A DNA stretch of 47,837 bases from a virus, in IMG/VR virus record IMGVR_UViG_3300009788_000141, positions 1 to 47,837 of that record. One strand, written 5' to 3'. This document shows positions 9,427 through 16,587 of this stretch, one piece after another (positions within the stretch are counted from its first letter, which is position 1; each line of letters opens with the position of its first letter). The notes under the pieces were generated by a model, which was not told where the DNA came from, searched no databases, and saw only the letters and a list, made by a program, of their open reading frames with translations. Both the position numbers and the translations under genes were made by a program.

Positions 9427-10445
9427 GCTGTTTCCCAAAGCTCCTGAATCATTTGACAAAGTGGTTCCCAAGAATAATAATCTTTTACATGTTGAGACCA
9501 ACTCTCAGCTTTTTTCAAATATTCTTGGATATTCAAATGTACATGTTCTAATTTTTTACTAAGATCAAATATATCTGGCTGAGCCCATTCACCCAAACCT
9601 GGATGAGCATCATGAAAAGGCCAGGCTGATACTAATTGGTAATCAATGGGAATTCCCCAAGATTTGATTCCATCAGCCGTTCCCCCGAAATCCGTAGTGA
9701 CAGGGATTCCGCCGGTTCCTGCAAATTCTCTAGGCAGGAAACCAAAACCTTCACCCGTATTGGGATTCAGCAAGACTTCATGTTGAGCGTAGAACTCAGC
9801 CAGTTCGTTGTCACTAAAATCTGTTTCAACTATAGTAGTATTTGGAACTTCTGATTTGATTGCATAGGGCAAAGCCCCCTTCTTACCTTTTAAAGTTAGA
9901 TGACAATTCGGATATTTTTTATATAACATTTGAAATGCTTGAAATGCTGTATCCCAACCTTTTCTTCTACCTCTATCTATAAAGGCTAAATAACGATGTA
10001 TGTGAGTTACTTTTCGTTTTTTATATATTGTAAAAGCTTTAGAAATTCCAAGTCTCTGAGTGAGAAGTTTTTCGGGATTAACTCCTTCATCTAAGAAGAC
10101 TTTATTTACAAATGTTGAAGGGGCGATAACCCAATCCATCTCATTGAGTGCATCTACCCAACCCTCTGGTAAACGAGTTGATTCGAACATGGTTAAAGCT
10201 ATTTTTTTTCCTATGAAAGGAAGAGGGCCATAATCACGATAATGGGTGGGATAGGCTAGAAAGATAGCTCCCATAGAAGGAATGTAAATTTTCTTTCTAT
10301 GATACTCTCCCATTTCATTAACATGATAACCCTGTTTCGAAAAATGATCAGAGAGTTGAATTGCGATCCTTCCATAAGATTCTTCTGGAGACCAATCCGG
10401 AGTACAAATAGTTACTACTGGTTTAATCACTGGCGTATTCACCAT
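9423..10445 (-). CDS. GT-B glycosyltransferase (GT4-like) in the neck operon
   Basis: A 340-residue protein that should transfer a sugar from a nucleotide-activated donor. The C-terminal domain has the EX7E signature (GEGFGFLPREFAG) that binds the donor in retaining GT4 enzymes, preceded by KGKKG and LLNPNTGEG. The N-terminal domain reads ALTMFESTRLPEGWV and WVIAPSTFV, common in phage members. It has a strong GGAGG site and sits between a small SH3-like gene and the neck genes, downstream of an internal promoter at 10770-10797. The acceptor is unknown: virion protein, modified DNA or host glycan are all possible. Confidence 0.85.
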   Translation of the reverse strand: MVNTPVIKPVVTICTPDWSPEESYGRIAIQLSDHFSKQGYHVNEMGEYHRKKIYIPSMGAIFLAYPTHYRDYGPLPFIGKKIALTMFESTRLPEGWVDALNEMDWVIAPSTFVNKVFLDEGVNPEKLLTQRLGISKAFTIYKKRKVTHIHRYLAFIDRGRRKGWDTAFQAFQMLYKKYPNCHLTLKGKKGALPYAIKSEVPNTTIVETDFSDNELAEFYAQHEVLLNPNTGEGFGFLPREFAGTGGIPVTTDFGGTADGIKSWGIPIDYQLVSAWPFHDAHPGLGEWAQPDIFDLSKKLEHVHLNIQEYLKKAESWSQHVKDYYSWEPLCQMIQELWETA

Positions 10446-10459
10446 GTCCTCCTAGACTT

Positions 10460-10717
10460 TTAGAGTTTATGCCAGGTATTTTCTTCTGAATGATGAGAAA
10501 AAGAAACATTTTCTACGTATAGTATACTTTTGTTGATGCCTAATTTATCACTGGCTCCATCTAGAAAAACTTGGAGATTCACTAAATCTTCTGATTCTGA
10601 ATGTATTACTTCTACGATAATAGCAGGTCGTACAGTTTTTACTCCTGGAAGTACGTAAAAAACTATCTGTCCCTTTTTACGAGGTCTAAATATAGATTTT
10701 ACTAAACCTACTGGCAT
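10460..10717 (-). CDS. Small SH3-like beta-barrel phage protein
   Basis: An 85-residue protein with the pattern KGQIVFYVLPG, then VRPAIIVEV, then VNLQVFLDG. I know this pattern from small phage proteins of unknown function with a predicted beta-barrel core, usually in structural gene clusters. It is the first gene after the internal minus-strand promoter and is probably co-transcribed with the glycosyltransferase 14 bases downstream. The ribosome binding site is AAAGGAAG. No function is assigned. Confidence 0.7.
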   Translation of the reverse strand: MPVGLVKSIFRPRKKGQIVFYVLPGVKTVRPAIIVEVIHSESEDLVNLQVFLDGASDKLGINKSILYVENVSFSHHSEENTWHKL

Positions 10718-10769
10718 GATTACATCTTCCTTTTTTAACTAGCTTAATTTGCTACAGGGAGTCAGTCTT

Positions 10770-10797
10770 ATTATAAGATATTTTCTTGTTTTGTAAA
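10770..10797 (-). promoter_or_regulatory. Internal sigma70-like promoter on the minus strand
   Basis: Reading the minus strand, TTTACA (10797-10792) is followed by a 16-base spacer and a perfect TATAAT (10775-10770). It would drive the SH3-like gene, the glycosyltransferase and all neck and tail genes to the left. It lies in the largest intergenic gap of the minus block. Confidence 0.7.
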
Positions 10798-10801
10798 CAA
10801 G
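10785..10801. promoter_or_regulatory. Perfect inverted repeat over the internal promoter
   Basis: CTTGTTT-TGT-AAACAAG is a perfect 7-base inverted repeat with a 3-base centre, and the -35 box TTTACA lies within it. There is no T-tract after it on either strand, so a terminator is unlikely. Its place suggests an operator for a repressor or activator. Which protein would bind is unknown. Confidence 0.5.
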
Positions 10802-11236
10802 TTAAGTAGGTACATTCTCAGAAATATCCAAAAAACATGAAGTTGACCAAGTTCTAGTGAGCGGATTCCAAACATTCGGTGTCTTTGGATCACCTAAAAT
10901 CTCGATGAAAGTCATTATCTTATTATTCTTTTGGAAGCCATAAAATACAATAGGCCTAACATCAATATCAGTCATGACATAAGCCCAAGAAATTCTTAAA
11001 TCATCACGAGAAAGAATTTGATCAATCCTAGTTGTATCTGAGATTAATACATAGTCTGTATTGAACCAAATTTGTGTATCTGTGATAAAATTTCCTCCAA
11101 GAAGAAGGCCTCCCAACCTATTGATTTGTGAAGAAGATTCAAAAAGACACTCCTGAATTGTTTCAGCAGAAGTATTACTCATTGAAATCAATGACCAGAT
11201 AAGAACAATGATGAGAATAAAATAACGATACTTCAT
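10802..11236 (-). CDS. Exported small protein with signal peptide
   Basis: 144 residues from the ATG at 11236, chosen because AAAGG stands just upstream; an in-frame TTG five codons earlier is less likely. The N-terminus is a classical signal peptide: MKYRYF, a hydrophobic core ILIIVLIWSLI, and a likely cleavage after TSA near residue 24. The mature part has two cysteines, one near each end (QECLF and TSCFL), which could form a disulfide in the periplasm or outside the cell. There is no lipobox. A membrane-exported gene inside a virion operon may be a moron, for example for superinfection exclusion, or a lysis helper. The function is unknown. Confidence 0.7.
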   Translation of the reverse strand: MKYRYFILIIVLIWSLISMSNTSAETIQECLFESSSQINRLGGLLLGGNFITDTQIWFNTDYVLISDTTRIDQILSRDDLRISWAYVMTDIDVRPIVFYGFQKNNKIMTFIEILGDPKTPNVWNPLTRTWSTSCFLDISENVPT

Positions 11237-11240
11237 GATA

Positions 11241-11531
11241 TTACCTTTCAACTATTGATAGAGAAAAACTTCTCTCTGCTGTTCTGGGGGGTGAAGAATC
11301 TGTAACTACTCGATTTGTGAAAGCATAGAGTTCTCCGACTGTTCCGCCTGAAACCCAAATAGTTCCAGTAGTAGTGTCATTAGCCAGATCATGTGTAGTT
11401 ACACCTGCGGGAGGACTTGGCCATGTACTAATCGCAATACCTTCACCAGTTTGCAGCCAGTCAGCCCAACTCATTACATAATCCAGATCTGAGTCTGGAT
11501 CTTTAGGTAAAATATCTCCGGGTACTGGCAT
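11241..11531 (-). CDS. Phage fibre-tail adaptor-like protein
   Basis: A 96-residue beta-rich protein: PGDILPKDPDSDLDYVMSWA at the N-terminus, then a repeated beta pattern with TIWVSGG, and a C-terminus reading AFTNRVVTDSSPPR. I recognise this arrangement from small phage proteins annotated as fibre-tail adaptors or head-tail linkers with an Ig-like fold. It has a GAGGAG ribosome binding site and follows the 22-repeat protein by 5 bases. That neighbourhood supports a role in attaching a fibre. Confidence 0.6.
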   Translation of the reverse strand: MPVPGDILPKDPDSDLDYVMSWADWLQTGEGIAISTWPSPPAGVTTHDLANDTTTGTIWVSGGTVGELYAFTNRVVTDSSPPRTAERSFSLSIVER

Positions 11532-11536
11532 TAAGT

Positions 11537-13765
11537 CTACTCCTCAACTAATCTTTCTTCAGGTGGTACTATTATGATACGATTTTCAGCCGCTATATTA
11601 AGAATTCGATTTTCAATTTTTACGATGATAGTTCTTTCAGGAGTAGCAATTGCAATAACTGCTGCTCCCCCTGTAACTGTAAATAGCAAGAATGCTTCAC
11701 TTGATCCCAGTAGGGGAAGAGTAACTTCCTGAAGCATCCTGACAACTGTATGATTGAAGAATGCTTCACTACTTGTCAATAGAGGTAACTCTATGACACT
11801 AATAGCTACGATAGAAGGAGCAAAAAATGCTTCACTACTTGCTAGTAATGGCAAGTTAATGTTTAAATTAACTTGGGGTACGTGTAAAACTCCACTAGAG
11901 GGAAGCAGGTCTAGTGTTACAGTTACTGCACCTGGTGTAACTGTATGTGTAAAAAATTCCTCATCACTACCAAGTAAAGGTAGAGTAAGATTGAGAGCCC
12001 CTACTGTGATGACATGAGTAAAGAATACTTCATCTGATCCTAGTAAAGGAAGAGTTATTATTACCGTACCGGGCGTTACTGTATGAGTGAAAAATGCCTC
12101 ACTACTTCCCAATAAGGGGAGAGCAATAACATATTCAACTGATGGAGTAAAGAACGCCTCACTACTTCCCAACAAGGGAAGGGCGATAACATGTTCAACT
12201 GAAGGGGCAAAGAATGCTTCACTAGAACCTAACAGAGGAAGTGTAACTGTTACTACCCCTGTAGTAATAGTGTGAGTAAAGAAAGCTTCACTCGATCCCA
12301 GTAAAGGCAGTTCAATGTTTAAACCAGAGAGAACTGTATGAGTGAAAAATACTTCACTTGATCCCAATAAACTTAGATCGATATTAAGATTCAATTGATG
12401 AGTAAAGAATGCTTCATCTGATCCTAGTAAAGGTAAATCAATAACATATTCAATTGTATGAGTGAAAAATGCTTCATCACTAACTAGAAGGGGTAGAGTA
12501 ACAGTGACAGGTCCAGTAGTAATTGTATGAGTAAAGAATGCCTCACTACTTCCCAGAAGAGGAAGTGTAACAGTTGCTGCACCTACTGTAACAGTATGAG
12601 TAAAGAATGCTTCATTTGAAGTCAGAAGGGAGAGATTGATGTTAAGATTTAACTGGTGAGTAGGAAAGACTTCACTACTTCCCAGAAGAGGCAAATCAAT
12701 TACATGATTGAGTGAAAAATCGAAGAATGCTTCGCTCGATGTTAGAAGGGGTAAATCGACGTTAAGATTAAGCTGATGAGTGGGGAATACCTCACTAGAT
12801 CCTAATTCTGGTAATGTAACAGTTACAGGACCAGTTGTGATTGTATGTGTCGGAAAGGCTTCACTACTTCCTAGAAGAGGAAGTGTAACAGTGGCAGCTC
12901 CTGGAGAGATTGTGTGTGTGAAGAAGGCCTCATCAGACCCCAGCAAACCTAAAGCGATGTTGAGATTTAGCTGATGGGTAGGAAAGACTTCACTACTTCC
13001 CAGAAGAGGCAAATCTGTATTGAGATTCAATTGATGAGTAAAGAAGGCCTCATCAGATCCCAATAAACTTAATGTAATATCCTGTGCTCCAGCTCCCCCT
13101 GGAGGACCTAAAAGGAAGAGTTTCTGACGCCAAGCAACTGGTGGGTCTTCTTCATCCGTGGTTGTGCCTGATTCAGTCCAATCTCTATCATTATCAGAAA
13201 AGTCTTTGAGTCTATTAGAACTAGTATTGGCAGACCAAAGCCAAATATTAGAAGTGCGAATGGGCTGAAATGTTTCCATTTCTTGGATGACTTCAGCATC
13301 AGAGAGGGAAACATCCCAGATTTTTTGGGCACCAAAACGTAGATCTGCTGGAAATTCGTTATTGGCGATCCTGGCCACAGTCATATTAGCAACAGCAGCA
13401 CGTGTACTTGTATCTTGTGTACTTGTTACATCGACACTACCATCTATCATACCATCGGCGTCTGCAGCTGCATTACGCCGCATACAGAAATTATACCATT
13501 GGCCTATAGTAAGGGCTGATCCCGTTTGAGGATCAAAACCTCCCGATAGAACAGCCAACATGAAAGTGGTACCATTAGAATCGGTTCCAATAAAATCGAG
13601 AGGAGTACCACTAGTTGTTCCATTGTTGAGGATAACAATAGTAGAATTCGCATCTTGATCAGCAACAAGTTGGGCCCAAATCATCCAGGTGTATGGGCTA
13701 TTAAAGTCTAGTACACCTGAGGTGCGTTCTAGACCTTCAGTGTTTGCATTAGTACGAATAGCCAC
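11537..13765 (-). CDS. LamG-headed protein with 22 tandem 20-23-residue repeats
   Basis: A 742-residue protein. Residues 1 to about 225 look like a LamG/concanavalin A-type jelly roll (YTWMIWAQL, then IGQWYNFCM, then a KIWDVSLSDAEV segment). From about residue 232 to 700 there are 22 repeats of the form LPLLGSSEAFFTH followed by a 7-10-residue variable tail, often TVTPGAVTVT or QLNLNID. Core residues (LxLL, E, F) are conserved while tails alternate between a few types. The C-terminus is Ile/Arg/Glu-rich. Repeats of this kind suggest a beta-solenoid or bead-like stalk, probably a fibre or virion adhesin. I cannot assign a ligand. Confidence 0.85.
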   Translation of the reverse strand: MAIRTNANTEGLERTSGVLDFNSPYTWMIWAQLVADQDANSTIVILNNGTTSGTPLDFIGTDSNGTTFMLAVLSGGFDPQTGSALTIGQWYNFCMRRNAAADADGMIDGSVDVTSTQDTSTRAAVANMTVARIANNEFPADLRFGAQKIWDVSLSDAEVIQEMETFQPIRTSNIWLWSANTSSNRLKDFSDNDRDWTESGTTTDEEDPPVAWRQKLFLLGPPGGAGAQDITLSLLGSDEAFFTHQLNLNTDLPLLGSSEVFPTHQLNLNIALGLLGSDEAFFTHTISPGAATVTLPLLGSSEAFPTHTITTGPVTVTLPELGSSEVFPTHQLNLNVDLPLLTSSEAFFDFSLNHVIDLPLLGSSEVFPTHQLNLNINLSLLTSNEAFFTHTVTVGAATVTLPLLGSSEAFFTHTITTGPVTVTLPLLVSDEAFFTHTIEYVIDLPLLGSDEAFFTHQLNLNIDLSLLGSSEVFFTHTVLSGLNIELPLLGSSEAFFTHTITTGVVTVTLPLLGSSEAFFAPSVEHVIALPLLGSSEAFFTPSVEYVIALPLLGSSEAFFTHTVTPGTVIITLPLLGSDEVFFTHVITVGALNLTLPLLGSDEEFFTHTVTPGAVTVTLDLLPSSGVLHVPQVNLNINLPLLASSEAFFAPSIVAISVIELPLLTSSEAFFNHTVVRMLQEVTLPLLGSSEAFLLFTVTGGAAVIAIATPERTIIVKIENRILNIAAENRIIIVPPEERLVEE
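11665..13072. repeat. Coding tandem repeat array, 22 units of about 60-69 bp
   Basis: The DNA of the repeat domain shows the same array, with units of roughly 60-69 bases. Motifs such as tgaagtagtgaagc-like segments and gggagtaat-like spacers recur with substitutions at synonymous positions. Unit lengths vary by whole codons, consistent with expansion and contraction in frame. Confidence 0.85.
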
Positions 13766-13768
13766 GGT

Positions 13769-14251
13769 TTAGGTTTCTCGACAAGCAACGCCTAGTAGTT
13801 GCATATCACCACTGGCAGTATCAGCAGTATTACGACCTACATTTATACGTGCCCATTCCCCTGCCACCCAACCATCCATATCACCACCAGTTACGAATGT
13901 GATCGTGATAAGTTGGGTTACACCTGCTGTACCAGGTACAGTTGTGCCATTTACGACATTGTTTGCAGCAAAAGAATCGGCATCATGATCTAATGTACCT
14001 ACCTGTGATCTTTCGATGCCAATTTCCCAATCGCTGTCCCCCGTTATTGCTGTTGCTGCCATAACCTCTAATTCAAAGGTTAAGCCCCCGTCATCATAAT
14101 GTTCTGGCATATAAACAGAATAACGAGCATCTTCGGATGTAGTATCATCAAAGGCAGCAAGAGGATTACCATTTCTGTCTGTAAAATCACAGGTTGAATC
14201 GGGATTGAAAGAACCCCCTATAACTGCAAATAGACTATCACCAGTAGCCAT
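13769..14251 (-). CDS. Virion-associated beta-sandwich protein (unknown function)
   Basis: A 160-residue protein beginning MATGDSLFAV, with FTDRNGNPLAAFDDTTSEDARYSV and later YDDGGLTFELEVMAATA. I know this family from phages and their tail gene regions: a predicted jelly roll or fibre-tip-like domain without an assigned function. It sits three bases from the 22-repeat gene and is probably part of the same adhesion module. Confidence 0.65.
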   Translation of the reverse strand: MATGDSLFAVIGGSFNPDSTCDFTDRNGNPLAAFDDTTSEDARYSVYMPEHYDDGGLTFELEVMAATAITGDSDWEIGIERSQVGTLDHDADSFAANNVVNGTTVPGTAGVTQLITITFVTGGDMDGWVAGEWARINVGRNTADTASGDMQLLGVACRET

Positions 14252-14253
14252 AG

Positions 14254-14553
14254 TTAACCTCTTTCAGGGGGAATATAACCATCTTCTTCCATGGCCATAC
14301 TTCGGTGGGAAGGGCTTTTAGCACTAATCATTCCATCCCAGAGAACTGTATCTATCTCTGTACCCAACGAATTGATTGCAGTATTTACTGCTGCTACATT
14401 ACCTTCAAGAGCTGTTCCTGTTGGGTCTGGGTTGACTGTCGTATAAAAATCTCGAACTATCACCATCCTGGCATGGGCAGCACGACAGATTTCGATTTCA
14501 CGAGCCATTTGATTGATCATTGTTTGAACTTTTTTAGTGGGTCCAACTGCCAT
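14254..14553 (-). CDS. Small helical protein of unknown function
   Basis: A 99-residue protein with three predicted helices (KVQTMINQMAREIEICRAAH, then VAAVNTAINSLGTEIDTVL). It has no signal peptide or membrane segment. The gene is separated by one or two bases from its neighbours, so it belongs to the same transcript. It is likely virion-associated or assembly-related by location only. Confidence 0.6.
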   Translation of the reverse strand: MAVGPTKKVQTMINQMAREIEICRAAHARMVIVRDFYTTVNPDPTGTALEGNVAAVNTAINSLGTEIDTVLWDGMISAKSPSHRSMAMEEDGYIPPERG

Positions 14554-14554
14554 A

Positions 14555-14914
14555 TCAATTGTCTCCTTGTCTTTTTACAACCGGGGGATAGAGGATTCCT
14601 CTGTATTTAGATTGGGGGACATGACGTCGTAATTTGGTATTCCAGGCTGCTTCCTTTTTGATCTCTTGGATGATTCCTGGATTTTGAGTGAATCCAAAAG
14701 GTGCACCTGTTCTTGCTGCGAATGCCCCGTCATCAATTACCTGTTCGGCTTTTACTTCTTCTTCGATACGTTTAGCTTGATAGATTAATGCTTGGGCTAA
14801 TTGAATAGCCCCCTCGTAGTCCATATCCATAAGAGCTTGACCATCAAAAAGAATAATGAGTCGATGCCCTTCTCTGCGGATAGTCCCTTGTTTACGGGGT
14901 TTCAAGATTTCCAT
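14555..14914 (-). CDS. Unknown protein in the adhesion block
   Basis: 119 residues from the ATG at 14914, which lies one base past the TAA of the previous gene (TAAGATG). An in-frame extension to 14965 would overlap the upstream gene by 50 bases and is less likely. The start lacks a clear Shine-Dalgarno site and may rely on termination-reinitiation. The N-terminus reads GTIRREGHRLIILFDG, a short beta-hairpin, followed by a helix AIQLAQALIYQAKRIEEE. I do not recognise the family. Confidence 0.55.
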   Translation of the reverse strand: MEILKPRKQGTIRREGHRLIILFDGQALMDMDYEGAIQLAQALIYQAKRIEEEVKAEQVIDDGAFAARTGAPFGFTQNPGIIQEIKKEAAWNTKLRRHVPQSKYRGILYPPVVKRQGDN

Positions 14915-14915
14915 C

Positions 14916-15317
14916 TTAAAGAGTGAAAATCCCGCTAGCATTGAAGTTAACATTGATGTCGCCACCGTTAGGTGTTACTGGCAGGCCCGTCGCAGTATCA
15001 AAATTAGCGATAAGCAATGAGGTCGCTTCAACTGCAGAATCATAATAGAATACGATTTCCTCAGAGACGTCTCCTGACACCGTAGAAAGAACGACATCTG
15101 CTGCATCAGCGGTACCATCTGTTGAAGTTTTAGAAGCAAGATTACCACTAGTTGCAACTCGACCTGCTCCAGTAACATCTGCCAAATCGTTATCAGTTGC
15201 CAGATTCTTTATATAATCTGCTGCATCAGTCAATACCAACTTCATATTGTTGGCAGACCAATCAATGTTTGCATCTAGGAAATTACCTCTGCCTAGAGCA
15301 TAAAAAGCGTTAGCCAT
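14916..15317 (-). CDS. Conserved phage virion-type protein, unknown function
   Basis: A 133-residue protein of a family common in phages. It has FLDANIDWSANNMKLVLTDA near the N-terminus, then ATSGNLASKTSTDGTADAAD, and VTPNGGDINVNFNASGIF at the end. It is predicted to be beta-sandwich and often lies next to tail fibre genes. The strong similarity to that family is by memory. The role may be structural in the fibre or decoration of the virion. Confidence 0.7.
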   Translation of the reverse strand: MANAFYALGRGNFLDANIDWSANNMKLVLTDAADYIKNLATDNDLADVTGAGRVATSGNLASKTSTDGTADAADVVLSTVSGDVSEEIVFYYDSAVEATSLLIANFDTATGLPVTPNGGDINVNFNASGIFTL

Positions 15318-15327
15318 GATTGTTCTC

Positions 15328-15531
15328 CTATGTTCCTACATTTTGTGTAAGATTGGGATCACCAGGAGGTCGTTTAGTTTCTACCCACCTGTTTACTTCA
15401 TCAATCTGCTTTTGAATTTCTAGCATTTCTTCTTTCAATGCTAAACGTCGTTGCCATATTTCATTGCTGTAATTTTCGAGTCTCTTTACTTCTGACTTGA
15501 GTTCTTCTAGCGTCATTTCTTGATATGCCAT
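15328..15531 (-). CDS. Small coiled-coil protein
   Basis: 67 residues from the ATG at 15531, preceded by AAGGAAAACAAG. An upstream in-frame ATG at 15552 has no site. The sequence is a single amphipathic helix (MTLEELKSEVKRLENYS, then LKEEMLEIQKQIDEV) with heptad leucines. It could be an assembly factor or trimerisation helper for the spikes encoded next to it. No family is recognised. Confidence 0.6.
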   Translation of the reverse strand: MAYQEMTLEELKSEVKRLENYSNEIWQRRLALKEEMLEIQKQIDEVNRWVETKRPPGDPNLTQNVGT

Positions 15532-15558
15532 CTTGTTTTCCTTTATATCCATTTGCCA

Positions 15559-16539
15559 TTAAAAAGCATCTTCTACTGTAGCACCTGTCGTTGTGTTAAT
15601 ATAACGTCGTTGATTATGAGTTCCCGTATAACCTGCTTCAAGATCAATCTCTACATCATCAAGGTGAGGTCCATTATCAAAAAGCCAACCTGTTGCATCA
15701 TCACCAATAAAGAATTTATTGGGATCGAGATCATTATCAGCACTTTCAAATCGGCAATTGCTAAATACGCCACCATTACCATGTACCTCAATGGCGTATT
15801 CCAGTCGGTTACCTTCAAAATTGATATTCCGGAATACGTTGTTGCTGTTGGGTGTCAATTTCTGTACCCCACGTGTGCCAACAACACGTCCCGATAAGAT
15901 ACCATCGCCAACAGTGATTTTCTTGATATCATAAACCGCTTCAGAAACCCAGCCGCTACCAAAGCGATCTAACTTTAGTCCAATAGCACAATTTAGGATC
16001 CGTTGTCCCCGAACTACATTGTCTGCAAATCCGTTGTCACTTCCAAAACATTCTACACCGATGGAATAATCGAGAATACGAATAAATTCTATAATGCAAT
16101 TTTTGCAATTGATGATTCGAAGTCCTGTATCCGAAGCAATGGCAAGTGACGGTGTATGCCAGCGATTGGTTGGTCGCTGGATTCTTGGTAGTTGTGCAAC
16201 AACATCATCTATCGCAGAAGCTACCTCGCCTATCTGAACGGCAACTCCTGTACCGGTGTAATTAATAATAGCGTCTGGTGAACTCATCACATGAGTTTTA
16301 ATAATTAATGTACTTGTTATAAGATAAGTACCACTGGGGAAGAAGACGATGCCTCCAGCTCCTGCATCGGTAATAGCATCATCAATTGCTGATGTATCAT
16401 CTGCGACCCCGTCACCCACAGCTCCAAATAACGTTACATCAGAAATCTTTCCAAAAAGTGTAGCAATTAGGTTATGATCAGCTACATGTTCAGCTCTAGT
16501 ATTTGTTATGGCTCTATTATTAGGTAATGATGTAGCCAT
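15559..16539 (-). CDS. Beta-helix tail spike 2 (pectate lyase 3-like)
   Basis: A 326-residue protein. Residues 1-35 form an N-terminal anchor-like segment, followed by FGAVGDGVADDTSAI (38-52), the signature of the pectate lyase 3/GH28-like right-handed beta-helix family. The remainder shows repeated short strands (IRIINCKNCIIEFIRIL, NVFRNINFEGNRL). Such spikes bind or cut surface polysaccharide. Catalytic Asp residues could be among those in the helix but I cannot place them. The N-terminal 50 residues are nearly the same as in the neighbouring spike gene (16588-17784), so the two probably use the same virion site. Confidence 0.8.
   Translation of the reverse strand: MATSLPNNRAITNTRAEHVADHNLIATLFGKISDVTLFGAVGDGVADDTSAIDDAITDAGAGGIVFFPSGTYLITSTLIIKTHVMSSPDAIINYTGTGVAVQIGEVASAIDDVVAQLPRIQRPTNRWHTPSLAIASDTGLRIINCKNCIIEFIRILDYSIGVECFGSDNGFADNVVRGQRILNCAIGLKLDRFGSGWVSEAVYDIKKITVGDGILSGRVVGTRGVQKLTPNSNNVFRNINFEGNRLEYAIEVHGNGGVFSNCRFESADNDLDPNKFFIGDDATGWLFDNGPHLDDVEIDLEAGYTGTHNQRRYINTTTGATVEDAF
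16433..16481. repeat. Copy of a 49-bp repeat shared by the two spike genes
   Basis: These 49 bases are identical to 17684-17732. They encode the shared N-terminal segment of the two beta-helix spikes. Flanking bases on both sides are also similar but with mostly synonymous differences. See the spike entries and the finding on duplication. Confidence 0.9.
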
Positions 16540-16587
16540 TAGATAATGTCTCCATGGAATCTCGTGTTGAAATTCACTAGCTAGTTA

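Noticed and set aside
9427-9501. N-terminal extension of the connector gene
   Set aside because: It lies inside the glycosyltransferase and has no ATG or site. The ATGA overlap at 9426 is a better start.
10785-10801. Inverted repeat considered as a terminator
   Set aside because: Only AT-rich sequence and no T-tract on either strand; it lies over a -35 box.
11537-13765. The tandem repeat array might be mistaken for a CRISPR or minisatellite
   Set aside because: The units keep one reading frame, have no fixed direct repeat with unique spacers, and encode a consistent protein motif.
15520-15897. 125-residue frame on the plus strand
   Set aside because: Antisense to the spike gene and no start signal.
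16576-16585. Palindrome ACTAGCTAGT between the spike genes
   Set aside because: Ten bases in an AT-rich gap can occur by chance and there is no partner site or gene to explain it.
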